Positions 9,242 through 20,800 of a DNA stretch of 64,000 nt are shown here, piece by piece. The position numbers were made by a program, and so were the translations under genes. The stretch comes from Gnetum montanum (lineage: Eukaryota > Streptophyta > Gnetopsida > Gnetales > Gnetaceae): contig MNCI01000596.1 of NCBI GenBank assembly GCA_015680685.1, forward strand, positions 440,158 to 504,157, in the 5' to 3' direction. The notes under the pieces were generated by a model. It saw only the letters and a list, made by a program, of their open reading frames with translations, was not told the origin of the DNA and searched no databases. Positions within the stretch are counted from its first letter, which is position 1; each line of letters begins with the position of its first letter.

Positions 9242-9810
9242 GACATTAGACTAGCCACGGTCAAAAATGGCTAATTCCGTTTAAAACTTTCTGAAAACAT
9301 TACTACCTTTGGCCGACCATGGCATAAAATTGGTAATCCTTTCTTTCTTTAAAAATAGATGTAATAGTCCATCATGTTTTCAAACTGATGTACCCAGCTT
9401 GAAATGGCTTTAACCTAGAGCCAACAGGTTATAGATTCATGAACTCCCATCATTTTACATTGAATTTTCGTTTACAAGTTACAAGTTACAATTTAGATTC
9501 ATGCGTGGTCATTGCCTTCTTTTTTCAAACATTTACCTTACGTTTTGCTTTACATTTTAGAAATTTATGTTACCTTTAGTTGCACACACATGTTCATAAT
9601 ATACTTGAGAAAACAAAGAAAAACAATGAAAAACATGAGAAATAACAAATATATATATATATATATATGGGACATCAAAGTAAGGAAAGAACATAACCAT
9701 TTCATTCTGCAATTAAATCTAGGTCATTATATCAGTCTTTATACATTCTTTCAAACATCCAAAAATCTAAAAAAATACACTTAATAGATTAAGCCTGACT
9801 AATGCAAAGC
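9242..9810. other. Non-coding AT-rich stretch inside the element 3 intron
   Basis: No motif-bearing frame is seen. It includes a short (AT)n run at about 9650-9668. It ends at the stop of the antisense gene (9811-9813). Confidence 0.6.
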
Positions 9811-12800
9811 TCATAGATGAGGCTGATCCCAAAGATCCTCTTCATCATCTGCTCCTACTCCACTAGGGCTAGCTCCATCATTAACATGTCCCTATAAACA
9901 GAAAACAAAAAATAAAACAAAATAGGTGAGGGTAATAAAGCAAGTCATAAACACAAAAATCAAAAAAATAGTAACACTAACAATAAAAACGATAAAAGCA
10001 TACAAAAATAAATGTCACAATAAAACACTCACAAGTGAGGAAGGCCCTAATTTGGTCTCCAAACACCGCAGAATCTCCTTCTTGGGCACATTTGCCTAAT
10101 CCTCCTCCAAGCCAAGATAAACGCCAACGAGTGCTTTGCCTTTGTCCACCGGGGTCCAAGTAGGACACTCAAGAGAGAACACGCCTATCACAATCTCCCC
10201 AGAGGCGATGGTAATCATTCTCTCCAGAGATCCCTCCACCTCAGTGCACTTGACAAACCTGTCATAAGAAGGCCGCAAACCTAACCCATCGATGAACATC
10301 TCTGCTTGGTGATGTTCAACTGACTCCTCTTTAAGCCATTTCTTATACTGATGCTTGTGGGCCTTTTGGTCTTGGCCCCACTTCCGTACTTTGGTAGCAA
10401 AGGATTTTCAATCTTGACATTTCCTATTCAACAAATCTATCTGCACTTTTTGTTCTGCTAAGTCCCGTGTAACCTGTACTTTACTGTTTAAAATCGTCCA
10501 ATAACGTGCATAGGTGATTTCGGATGAGTGCCATGTGCTATCACCAGACAACCTAGTAGCAGCAAAGTCATAATGAGATTGGAGATCCCTTTTCTCCTCT
10601 CTCTATTTTGCTAGTATCTCCTTCAGTGTGTGAACCTCATCCCATAGATACTCAGTTAAACACCTTAAAGTCCAAACTATCTTGACATTCTGTATGACGC
10701 AACCGGAAACTGCATCATAGATCTTTCTTGGAACTTGCTCAACATCCCCTGGTAACTCAGGAAGAGAATCAATGTAGGTGGCTTCAGAAGGATCCCACTG
10801 GATTTTGGCGCCTGCAAGTACACACATAAATTAGGCATGATCGAAAATAAACACAAAGAAACACAGTAAAACCAAACATTTAGCATGACATGTAATGTAC
10901 ACACACCTAGTTCAAGATGAGCTTCTTGTAAGCGAGTGACCACCTCATTAACCATGCCCGTAACAAAATCCATTTTACTTAGCATCTCAAGGCATGGCCT
11001 CAACGGATCAGTTGACGTGGGATGAGCAAGGGAGGTTTCTACAATTGGAACCTATGATCCTGACGTGGCTTCCTGGGATATAGGTGCCTCAGGAATTTCA
11101 GCATCTACCCCAAAATAGTCAAAATAATCAAGGACAACACATAAAAATCAAAAAACACAAAATCTAGATTGAGCTAAAGAGGAACATACCAAAAAGACCT
11201 TCGCTGTCCAGCCTAGGCGGATCACCAAGCTGCAAAGATCTGTCAAAGAAACCATCAAGGACATCCCTTTCATCACTTGAATGCCTAAGTGCATCCAAGG
11301 CCTCCACAAGCTTCATTCCCACGTTGCGTGTTCCCTCCTCCTCTTGTGTGGCAAGAATTTCTCCCTCCTCGATTACTGCTTCCTTTTCTTTTCCTTCCTC
11401 CTCAGGTATAGGAGCCAGGACCTCTCTCTCCTCCTCTGGACTTTCCTTTGAAATATCACAAGAACCTTAAAGCTAGTATGATATAACTCGTAGGTACATC
11501 CAATAGCAATATAAAGCAAATATATAGCAAAAAGGACAAACCACTTACCCTCCACCAGCAATATAAATCGAATCTTCTTCACCCTTGGGGGTCTCACATA
11601 TGAAGTAAGCTCCTTTGGACATTCTTTCCTTTTCACCTGCACCTTGGACTTTCCAACAGTCTCACTAATTAAGCATTCAGCCCTCTTAACATATGTGCAC
11701 AGCCTAGGCGGTTCCAATCCCAAGCTGTCATGGGAGTGATGAGAATGGCTGACCATACCTCCACTAGTAACCGATACAGACTCCTCAATCTCTTCCGACG
11801 GATCCTAGGATCTAGTGGTGCTATATAAGTGGCGAATCCAAGGGCGGGATAGTTGTGAAAATTCTCTCAAGATGTAGTGGTTATCCTCATGAACTACTAG
11901 GAATTCAGCGAACCTGCACAGGTATCCCGCAAAGAAAGCAAAGGTGAAGTGGGATTTTTCATGAATGCTTGAACGTAACCTGATAATTTTCCCATGAAGG
12001 CCAGAACCTAGAAATTGTGCCCAATTATATTGAATGCCTGTCTCCAAAACCACATGCATCACATGTCCAGACTCAATCCCAAGCATTCTCCCTTGAGAAA
12101 GAGATTTGGGAAACGCCCGCACCCAAAAGAGAGGATATAAGAAGTTCACTTCTGTTGATCGGGTATCCTCTTGCATGGCAAATCCCTTGAGACCCTTAGA
12201 CAAGCCCAACCACTACTCAAGCTCCCTTATGACCTATCCATCCTTAGTTTCCCTATCCACAGCTATCATGGTGCCATCCATGAAAAAGCCAAAAATATCG
12301 AAAATAAATTCACTGGTTAGGTGGAATGATACCTTCACTCCTCGAACCCATGTGGTAAAACGAGAAGCATCACCACTGAAAGATTCAACAATCNNNNNNN
12401 NNNNNNNNNNNNNNNNNNNNNNNNNNNNNNNNNNNNNNNNNNNNNNNNNNNNNNNNNNNNNNNNNNNNNNNNNNNNNNNNNNNNNNNNNNNNNNNNNNNN
12501 NNNCCACTTTTGTGATTGCTCTACCTCCCTGTACTTTGTAAAAAGCGTAGCCTCAATACGCCCTGTAGTAATAGTAACTTCATCAAGGGGGGTGAATGCT
12601 GTGAAAGAAAAGAAAACATAGAATGAAAAGTTAGAAAAGGCATGTGACATACAATGATGCAACAAAAAAAGAAAAATGGAGTCTAAGGTGCGGTCACTTA
12701 CCATCTGTGACAAGTGAAGGCGAGGTGGGCACAAGATCAATCCTTTGAGGAAGAATTGGCCCATTAGGAGACCAATCCCTATGTAACCAACCATGATCCT

Positions 12801-13307
12801 GGCAACACTCAAAGGCTCTTGAAAATTGCTTGGGGGAGGCAATAAGGGCCATCTTGGTCTGGTCTAACACTGTGGCACGAAGAATGGGGCCTGCCATAAA
12901 AGTCTCTAGCGCTATGCGAACTAAAGTAAGTCCATCATCATCATCATCATGCATCCCATGTTCATCAAAATGGGGCCTACATAGGAAAAAAACATGCACA
13001 TTTAGACAATGACATAAAATTAAAAAGAAATCACAAGGCACAAAGGAGCATACCTGTCCACTTTGCATACCGTCCCAGGTGGGTTCTGAAATAAGGTATG
13101 CACATGGAGAGCTAAGAAAAGTGTGCTGTTGCTATTGTAATGACTACAGACAAGCAACTCTAACACACGGGTTAAAGGATGAGTGGATCTAGGACCCTCA
13201 GTAGGGCCTCCCTCCACTCTAAATAGTTCCTCATTGATATCAATGATGAAGGCTAGCATGTCTTGTATAGCCCCAGGTAAAATGGTCTCAATAATATCAC
13301 GAGCCAT
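9811..13307 (-). pseudogene. Antisense multi-exon gene inside element 3, unknown product (decayed)
   Basis: On the minus strand seven exons join with canonical GT-AG introns: 13307-13054, 12976-12702, 12598-11549, 11465-11190, 11104-10907, 10811-10033 and 9891-9811. Phases agree at all six junctions, giving about 970 codons from an in-frame ATG at 13307 to TGA at 9811. Introns are short (76-141 bases) with donors such as GTAAGT, GTATGT and GTGAGT. Seven in-frame stops break it: TAG at 12234, 12213, 11805, 11052, 10603 and 10096, and TGA at 10408. An assembly gap falls in the third exon. The protein has an acidic run (HDDDDDG), a central globular part (about 12560-11830, with SHFTFAFFAGYLCRFAEFLV), a Glu-rich part in exon four and an acidic C-terminus. 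I recognise no family. Extra antisense ORFs are known in Tat-group elements; whether this belongs to those is untested. One or more further exons up to 13503 are possible. Confidence 0.7.
12394..12503. other. Assembly gap (110 N)
   Basis: Undetermined bases inside the third exon of the antisense gene. The frame is open on both sides, and the minus-strand reading frame is the same before and after if the gap length is taken literally. Confidence 1.
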
Positions 13308-13503
13308 CTGTTCACTTAGATGAGACCATATGAAAACACTAAAATTTTGTAGTATAAATGACAAGAACAAACTAGTGCCGAGATGAAACCATATTACATG
13401 GGGTCCAATTTTCATGTCATAGGGAGGTGTGTCTGGCCTAAGGGGGCCAAACCAAGCAAGTACCTCAACAAGCTCAATAACAAGGAAAGAAGATCTAGAT
13501 CCC
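13308..13503 (-). other. Possible upstream exon(s) of the antisense gene
   Basis: The frame of the 13307 exon stays open up to 13511. An acceptor-like GTGCAG precedes 13503, and the peptide there (FLVIELVEVLAWFGPLRP) looks coding. An intron-like AT-rich segment with acceptor TGAACAG ends just before 13307. The exact exon edges cannot be fixed. Confidence 0.35.
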
Positions 13504-13511
13504 CTGCACAT

Positions 13512-15644
13512 AACCTAAACATTGGGTAAGTGAAAAATCCAAGAACTAACAATAGATCAATATCACGTAAAACCATAAAAATCACATAAATAAATATAGC
13601 ACCCCATGAGATAAGGACACTAACGTCTATTTAGTGTAATCTAACGCTTACTGGGGTACATTGAAATCGGTTTCAGAGCAACTCCATGTTTGAATCATCA
13701 ACCCCAGAAAAATAATAAACAATATAAAAGTTAAAATTTAAAATCATTCACAATCTTGGCAAATTACTTCTCAAAGCAAGGAAGACTTAACACTCACACC
13801 ACAACCCCACCAGCAACTCACGTTGGATCTCCATCTCCAAAACTCATGCCAACCTTCCTACATTCTAGCTGACGCTAGAACTGTAACTTTTCTAAAAACC
13901 CAGGACTAAAGACTCAAAAATCAAAAATCAAAATCACACTACCCCAGAGGCCAAAATCTAAAAATTATAGTTGCGTTGAGTTCTTATCCCCAAGTCACAA
14001 TGCTGCCAGGCTTCCAACAAAGTCATGCTGCCTTGGCAACCAAAAAATGCAGGGAGTCACGTTGCCCTGCCCATGGCCAAAATTTTATAACCCACATTGC
14101 CCTTTAAAAATTGAAAAAAAAAACCTACCTAGAAAATTTACGAGTAAAACTACGACGAAAATTTTGTAGTCACGCTGAGGGTAAGATGCTCACGAGGCCA
14201 AGAAGGCAGACAAAGAACTCCCAGGCTCACGTTAACCTCCCCACAGTAGTCACGCTGTAAGAGGTCCTAAAATCTGAGAAATAAGAAGGAGAAGACTAAA
14301 AACCTGCATCCATGCCACCAAGAAGTTTGAAAACCCTACGACCTAATCCAAACAAAAAATTCATAGTGCCCTGCCTCCCCGGCCAAAACCAAAAATTCAC
14401 AACTCACGTTGTTCATGCTGTAAAATTGAAAACCCAAAAAAGATTAAGTCACACTAAATTGGGAGTTTGTAGGTCATGCTATGCTAGGGAAAAGACCCAA
14501 AATTTATGGGCTGCACTACCTTGGAAAAATTTTTCAAGGGTCGATTTACGCTGCCCCCCTTCGAAATTCAAAAATTCACAATCATACTAGCCATTCTTGC
14601 ACCTTCAAAAATCAAAATTTTGTAATCATGTTGCCCTCCAGATCTGAAATTTTTGTGGTCATGCTAAGGTCAAAATTCTTAGTCACAAACCCTACGAAAG
14701 TTGTGCCAAGAAACCCAAAAACCAGAAAAAATCGAAAATGCCATGATTCCAAAAATCCCAAATCACAAGCCCAAAATCCCAAGCACAAATTCCTGACCTA
14801 GGTAGTGCTACTTGCAGAAATGCTAGAGAAAATTTGGGGACAAAGAATTTACCTATGTAGAGCCTTCTTCCACATCGAAATACTAACTTGAGGGAGACAT
14901 TGGAGGAGCTCTTCACTCTCCTTCACGAATGCTAGGGCTACTTGCTTCCTCCCCTTGCCCTTGATTGTCTTTCCTTTTCCTTTGTCTCTCATGGTCACGC
15001 TGACGCCTTAGCTTGCACTGCACTCTGGTCACGTTGTCCTCCAAATTGCAACAAGTCACACTAACAGAACTGAGGCTTCCTTCCTCAAAATTTTCTTTTC
15101 TATCCCTCCCTAGTAATTTAATTTTATTTATTTAATTTTTTGCCTTTTTATTTTAATACCTCTTCTGATTTTAAGTACATGTTGTTGTTCAAGCCATCTT
15201 TACCTTATGCTTGCCCAAATTTCCTTGTCATTCCAATCCCCTAAAATTGGGCCCAAAATTTCTTATGAACAAAGGAGGAAAGTGCAAAAAATTAACAAAA
15301 ATAAATAAACATAAATAAACACTTGGAAACAATCTAAAATTTCGTAAAACTTTAAAATCTCCATGACCTTATTATCCACTCGAAAATTTAAAATTTAAAT
15401 ATAGAGTTTAAAAGTCAAAAATTTTCAAAAATTTAAAAATAGTGCATGCACTCAGTTCAAATGGCAAGTGAACATATGGCCCGGTATGGCCTTAAATTGC
15501 CATATGTCTTGGTATGGCCTTAAACTACCATGACTTCCACTGCATCTCCTAATTTTGTCAGTACACAGTTTAATTATCCTATGTTCGTTTACACTTTGTA
15601 ACTGTCCTATCGAGGGAGTGTCTCTTACTTCGCTCCTATTTTAA
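13512..15644. other. Non-coding segment of element 3 rich in GTCACGCTG words
   Basis: No family-bearing frame is seen. Between 13980 and 15065 the word (G)TCACGCTG and close variants recur (for example near 14160, 14243, 14995 and 15028), as in the LTRs and leader. It would contain any promoter of the antisense gene. A TATGGCCTTAAA motif repeats near 15486 and 15512, just before the RT exon. Confidence 0.6.
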
Positions 15645-15651
15645 TTGGCAG

Positions 15652-16864
15652 GAGTAAGCACCATGGCCACCAACAACATCCTCTCAACATTGTCTCTTAG
15701 TGGACCATACAAAGATGTAGAAAGAGTGATCAACCCAGAATCCTTGGATATAAATCTATCCACCTATATCGATTTGATAGCCTCCACTCAAGAAACGTCA
15801 GACTGGCCTAAAAACGTGGCTAAAACTCTAGATCCAGAAGATAACAATATCACTGAAGATCCTCTGGTTGAAATCCCCATTACCACAATCAATGGTAAAG
15901 CCAGAACATTGAATTTGAGTGCCTTACTAGACTCACAACTTGTAGGCAACATCATCCAGGTGTTAAAATATAACATAAAAACGTTCGCATGGTCGTATAT
16001 AGACATGCCAAGACTAGACCCCCAAATCATCCAACACAACATTATTCTTGATGAAAAAATTAACCCAGTGAAACAAAAAGCACGAAAAGTTAGACCCGAA
16101 ATTGCGTTAGCAGTCCGCGCTGAAATCACAAAGCTATACCAAGCCGATTTCATCCGAGTAGTCGATTATTCTGATTGGGTATCAAACATTGTTGTAGTTC
16201 CTAAGAAGAACGATAGTATACGCATATGCATCGACTTTCGTGATCTCAATGTAGCCATTATAAAAGATGATTTCCCATCACCTAGCATTGATCAACTTAT
16301 TAACATGACTGCTGGGCATGCGCTATTGTCCTCCATGGATGGCTTTTTAGGATATAATCAAATAAGAAACAATCCAGAACATCAACTTAGGACAACTTTC
16401 ATGACACCTTGGGGTACATTCTATTATACGATATGCTATTTGGTCTTAAAAATGTAGGTGCCACATATCAGCGAGCAATGACATACATATTTAGTGATAA
16501 CATGCTCAATTTACTCAATGATTATGTTGACGACATCACGGTCAAATCTAAAACAACTGAACAACATGCAAAAGATCTAGACCTAGTTCTTAAACATTGT
16601 CTTAAATATGACCTTAGCCTTAACCCAAAGAAGTGTGCCTTTGGTGTTAAAATGGGCAAAATGCTTGGCTTCCTAGTCTCCAAAATAGGGATACAGGTAG
16701 ACCCCGATAAGGTTAAAGCAATAACCAATATGCAACCACCAAGAAACCTTACCAAACTACGTGGCCTCCAACGTAGACTGCAATTCATCAAACACTTTAT
16801 CGAAAGGCTGATGAATAAGTTGATTCCTATGCAACATCTATTACGAAAGAATGCACATTTCCAA
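15652..16864 (+). pseudogene. Element 3 reverse transcriptase (frameshifted)
   Basis: The RT copies element RNA into DNA. The first ~95 residues are a linker. The domain follows: NIKTFAWSYIDMPRLDPQII, VKQKARKVRPE, WVSNIVVVPKKNDSIRICIDFRDLN (first catalytic Asp block), HALLSSMDGFLGYNQI, then TPWGTFYY. A one-base deletion near 16430 shifts the frame. The rest continues in the next frame as FGLKNVGATYQRAM, YVDD (catalytic pair, near 16525), LNPKKCAFGV and GFLVSKIGIQVDPDKVKAI. A TAG at 16865 replaces Gln. The style is Tat-like. The start is set at the putative splice acceptor. Confidence 0.9.
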
Positions 16865-16867
16865 TAG

Positions 16868-17390
16868 ACTCAACAATGCCAAGAAGCGTTTGAAAACATA
16901 AAACAAGAGTTGGCTCAACTACCAACTGTTTATCCTCCACAAAGTGACAAACCTTTCTACATCTATCTTGCAACTTTTGGTTTCTCCATTGCATCCATGC
17001 TTTGTCAAAAACATCAAGATGGAGCCAAGATCCTTGTATATTATCTAAGCCACACATTAATTGCCTATGAAAAATGATACAACAACGTAGAAAAATCATG
17101 CCTCTCCCTTGTCTTCTCCTTGAAGAAATGGCGGCATTATCTCTTTCGTAATTACCTTTACATCATTTGCAAGGATAATGTTCTCCATGCCATCACTAAT
17201 AACATCTACAAGTCAAATAGGTTAGCTAGGTGGAAAGTGATGATCGCAAAATTTGACTTGCACTATGTCGCTCAATCTACCACAAAGGGTCAAGCAATAG
17301 TCACGCAACTAACCATCTCGCCGACGCACGATCAAACGATAATAAACCTCAAATTCCCAAATGAGAATGTTAATAGTATAGACACCGTAC
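16868..17390 (+). pseudogene. Element 3 RNase H domain and linker (decayed)
   Basis: It continues the RT frame after TAG 16865. QCQEAFENIK, then FYIYLATFGFSIASMLCQ, where the first catalytic Asp normally sits in a YLDAS-like block and is missing here. ILVYYLSHTLIAYEK is followed by TGA 17077-17079, then the conserved KKWRHYLF and NRLARWKVMIAKFD segments. The enzyme would remove RNA from the RNA-DNA hybrid during reverse transcription. Confidence 0.8.
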
Positions 17391-17815
17391 CTAATAACTA
17401 TGAGGCAATCCTCTACTTTGACAGAGCTTCAACCTCTCAAGGAGGAAGTGCTGCAGCTATTTTAACATACCCCTCTGGAGAAATCCAACCTTTCACCTAC
17501 CGCTTAACCTTTCCTTGCACCAATAATGTGGTAGAATATGAAGGTCTTCTTAGAGGCCTTCAAGTAACATTAACTTTGGGAATCTCATGCCTTGCAATTC
17601 AAGGGGATTCATAATTAGTCATTAATCAAGTCACTAAGGTTTACTCGTGCAAGGCTCTCCATTTGCAATCATATTCTAATTTGACCAAACATCTGCTGAG
17701 ACGACTAGTAGAAATGGATTTACAACATGTCCCCAAAAGCAAAAATATCGTTGCTAATGCACTTTCCACACTAGCCTTAAACATGACACCCAAAATGTTC
17801 CATGCTTTGCCAAGC
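17391..17815 (+). pseudogene. Second, archaeal-type RNase H (element 3)
   Basis: ILYFDRAS (first Asp), GGSAAAILTYPSG, NNVVEYEGLLRGLQ (Glu), AIQGDS (Asp), then TAA at 17612-17614 where Gln is expected. The same frame continues with LVINQV and the terminal HVPKSKNIVANALSTLA, whose usual last catalytic Asp reads Asn. A second RNase H of this kind next to the first marks the Tat/Ogre group, so it is the best evidence for classification. Confidence 0.85.
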
Positions 17816-19138
17816 TCTATAACAAGTTGTACTAAACCTATAATAAATACACGTGACGAAATGCCTATAGCATCCGTTAGTACAACACATGCAATAGAAT
17901 GGTACGATGACATAAAAGAGTACTTTCTAAGAGGCAAACCTCCACAATACTTAACAAATGCTCAAAAATACGCCGTATAGAAACGTTCCCACCAATACAC
18001 ATTAATAGGAGACACCTTGTGTCGTAAATCATATGAAGGTATTCTACTAATGTACGTTAGTAGCATCGATGGTCAAACAATCGTAGAACAAGTCCATGAA
18101 GGACTTTGTGGAGGGCATATAGCACCCAAAGCAATGGCAATGAAGATTAGGCACTTGGGCTATTATTGGCCACACATGGAGTACGATTGCATCTCCAAGG
18201 TAAGAACATGTGACATTTGCCAAAAGCATGGTAATCTAATACACGTACCACCTAACGAATTGCATACAACAAAAATCACATGGTTATTCCAAAGATGGGG
18301 TTTAGACTTAACTGGATCGATAACGCCATCATCTTCAGCAGGACATAGCTTTATTATCACTATGACTGAATATTTCACAAAATGGATAGAGGCTATTCCC
18401 CTTAGGAAGAGCACCTCAAAGCACATTTGCACTTTCATAATGGAAAATATCATGACCCGTTTTGGTATTCCAATGACCATCGTTACTGAAAATGGGCCAC
18501 AGTTCAACAATGCAGATACTAAAAGCTTCTATGAAAGTCTGGGCATTAAACCTGCATTTTCATCACCTTACTACCCACAGGGCAATGGTTAAGTGGAGGC
18601 TACAAAAAAAACTGTCATCATGATGCTCAAAAAGATGTTAAATCAAAGCAAGAAATGATGGCATGAACAATTGGTCTATGCATTGTGGGCATACAATACA
18701 ACACATCAAAAATCTACAGGTAAAACTCCATATAGTCTTGTATACAAATCTGAAGCTACTTTACCTTTAGAGTTGCAAGTTCCCTCATTATGGATAGCTC
18801 TCTCTGGCCTCCTCGATGAAAGTCAAAACAATGAATTGCACATTGCTGACCTCAATTCGGTAGAGGAGGAACATGTGCAAACGCTTAATCAAATAGAATG
18901 GTACCAGAAACAACAATGGCAATGACACAAGCACAATCTCCATAAACACTTGATCAAAGAAGGAGATCTAGTCCTTAAGGCTGCCCGTGAACATCCAAAT
19001 AAATTCTCAGCCAACTTGGAAAGGCCTTACTTAGTCACCAAGGCGTACAATAATGGAGCATTCAAACTTGCTGACATGGACGAAAACGAGTTCCCCAATC
19101 CTACAAACCACTTGTACTTGAAAAGGTACTATGTCTAA
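17816..19138 (+). pseudogene. Element 3 integrase with upstream linker (decayed)
   Basis: A linker runs to about 18020. The zinc-binding domain has H and H in VHEGLCGGH and C-x2-C in RTCDICQKHG. The core follows with WGLDLTG, TEYFTKWIEA (Glu where the family usually has Asp), TENGPQFNN and YYPQGNG. Then comes TAA at 18590-18592 where Gln is usual, followed by VEATKK with the catalytic Glu retained. The C-terminal region has EGDLVLKAAREH and ends LYLKRYYV at a normal TAA near 19136. Extra stops at about 17978, 18656 and 18923 show loss of function. It would insert the cDNA copy into the genome. Confidence 0.85.
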
Positions 19139-19154
19139 CAGACTTGAGGTATGT

Positions 19155-19428
19155 CATAGTCCTAGCATCATGACTTAAAACTAATACCATAGAGTAGTCC
19201 TGGCATCATGACTTAAAACTAATACCACAGAGTAGTCCTGGCATCATGACTTAAAACTGATACCACAAAGTAGTCCTGGAATTATGACTTAAAATTGATA
19301 TCACAAAGTAGTCCTGGCATCATGACTTAAAACTGATACCACAGAGTAGTCTTGGCATCATGACTTAAAACTAATACCACAGAGTAGTCCTGGCATCATG
19401 ACTTAAAACTAATACCATAGAGTAGTCC
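19155..19428 (+). repeat. 38-bp tandem array in the element 3 3' untranslated region
   Basis: Seven copies based on AGTAGTCCTGGCATCATGAC plus TTAAAACTAATACCACAG, the first starting at 19155. They lie just after the integrase stop. Tandem arrays in this position are known in Tat/Ogre-type elements and can seed satellite DNA. Confidence 0.95.
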
Positions 19429-19620
19429 ACTATGACTATAAACTGGCGTGTAAAGTCTACTAAGACTATAAACTGGTTTGCCTCTTTACAGTCCGCTACA
19501 ACTATAAACTAGCAATGCACCATCCGCTACGACGCTAAACTAGCACCGTCCAAAGGGTTATGACATAAAACTAATCCACAACAGTCTGCTAAGATTATAA
19601 ACTGGCAACATCATCAACAA
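19429..19620 (+). repeat. Degenerate continuation of the 3' array
   Basis: Looser copies spaced 30-40 bases apart carry ACTATAAACTGG/CTAAACTAGC words (19430, 19465, 19505, 19540, 19590). They look like older or diverged units of the neighbouring array. Confidence 0.6.
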
Positions 19621-20800
19621 CTAGGAAAATTTTGAAAAGATATGTTGCTGCAATTGGCTGTGCATGTTCCACAAAGACTTGTTGTATGATTTATCCCATG
19701 GACCCTAATGAAGTTGAGGCCATTCATGATTCTTTCTATTGCTCCAAATGGCTCCATCTCCTTGTTTAAAGTGCTTAGCTGACCATTTCATTTGTGTTTT
19801 TTTTTTCTTGTCTTCTTGGAGTTGTGTTTGCAAGATGACTCTCCTGAGGTGTTCGTACCTAGATGCACTTCATCGTGATGACAAGGTATCACATTCTTCT
19901 TGACGCACGTAATTGGGTTAATCAAACCATTCATAAGTACATTCCCGACTCCCAATACATCCCCTATTTCCCCATCATGATCCCCTTAGCCTATTCAATT
20001 ACTCCCCCTTGATACATTCTTCTCACTTCAAAACTCTTGATACACTGTTGCATACTATAACTTTCCAAGCAGTTGCAACGCAAAACACAGTACACATTAC
20101 ATGATGCAAAAATGCAAGCACTCAAATATGAGCACAACACAAAAAGCAAGCTCTTTCAAAAAGATCAATAAAATAAAAACAAAGACAAGAATAAAGCAAA
20201 AACAAAAGAAAAGAAGAAACAAACAAGAAAATAAGAAAAGAAAAAGAGAATAAAAGGGTCAAAGAGCAAAATGCATTGAAAAGGTCTTCTTGATCCCATT
20301 GACATCATAAACAAAAGACTATTGGCTATTCTCATACAAGCCCTAGGTGAGAAGGAAATTGTCTTGAAAAATAGTTACAGTTGCATCTTAAAGAGACCAT
20401 GATTGCACACCATCGCGTGGCTTTGGCTGTTTACAATGGGCCCCGTAAATGCTCTGTAAGAGTCCCATTTCTCCAAAGAACACACCTCCTATGTCTTGGT
20501 TTTGAGTCTGTTGAAAACCTAGTTGTTGACAAGGACCAATGACATATCTTGTTCACGTAAGAGCATCCCTCTCCCATAATTCCAACAGCAATTTTCACCC
20601 TTGACCAACTCTTGGCTTCCCCTGGTTACAACTAATCCCCTCCCCTTGCATCTCAAACTACATTTCCATGATCCCATGTACTTTTGGACACGGTGTGATG
20701 ACATCCAGCCAAGGGCTGATAGACAATGCTTGGTACTTGTTTGTTCATGGTGTTTTACACTTCTTTGTCGACACCTCTCGAGTGGATTCCTCCAGACGTC
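19621..20800. other. 3' untranslated region of element 3
   Basis: No motif-bearing frame on either strand. An A/G-rich block lies at 20150-20265. A minus-strand open frame at 20519-21010 crosses into the LTR and shows no family features. Confidence 0.6.

Larger units (their letters stand above)
9032..15651 (+). other. Putative 6.6-kb intron of element 3 between protease and RT
   Basis: The donor at 9032 reads AAG/GTGAGTAT, close to the plant consensus. The acceptor at 15650-15651 follows a pyrimidine-rich run (about 15619-15648) and reads GGCAG/GAG. The donor leaves one base of a codon and the acceptor supplies two, so the protease frame runs straight into the RT frame. Ogre elements are known to splice an intron between protease and RT, but theirs is short. 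This one holds tandem repeats, an antisense multi-exon gene and a long non-coding stretch. Splicing is inferred, not shown. Confidence 0.6.

Noticed and set aside
9811-13307. Assigning the antisense product to the plant mobile domain or a known transposase
   Set aside because: I could not see the characteristic motifs of either; naming a family would be a guess.
9811-13503. Reading the antisense segment as several unrelated short genes
   Set aside because: Exon frames connect in phase through canonical introns, so one gene explains them better.
19155-19428. Regular repeats that could suggest a CRISPR array
   Set aside because: The units are contiguous with no unique spacers, the genome is eukaryotic, and the position after integrase is typical for retroelement arrays.
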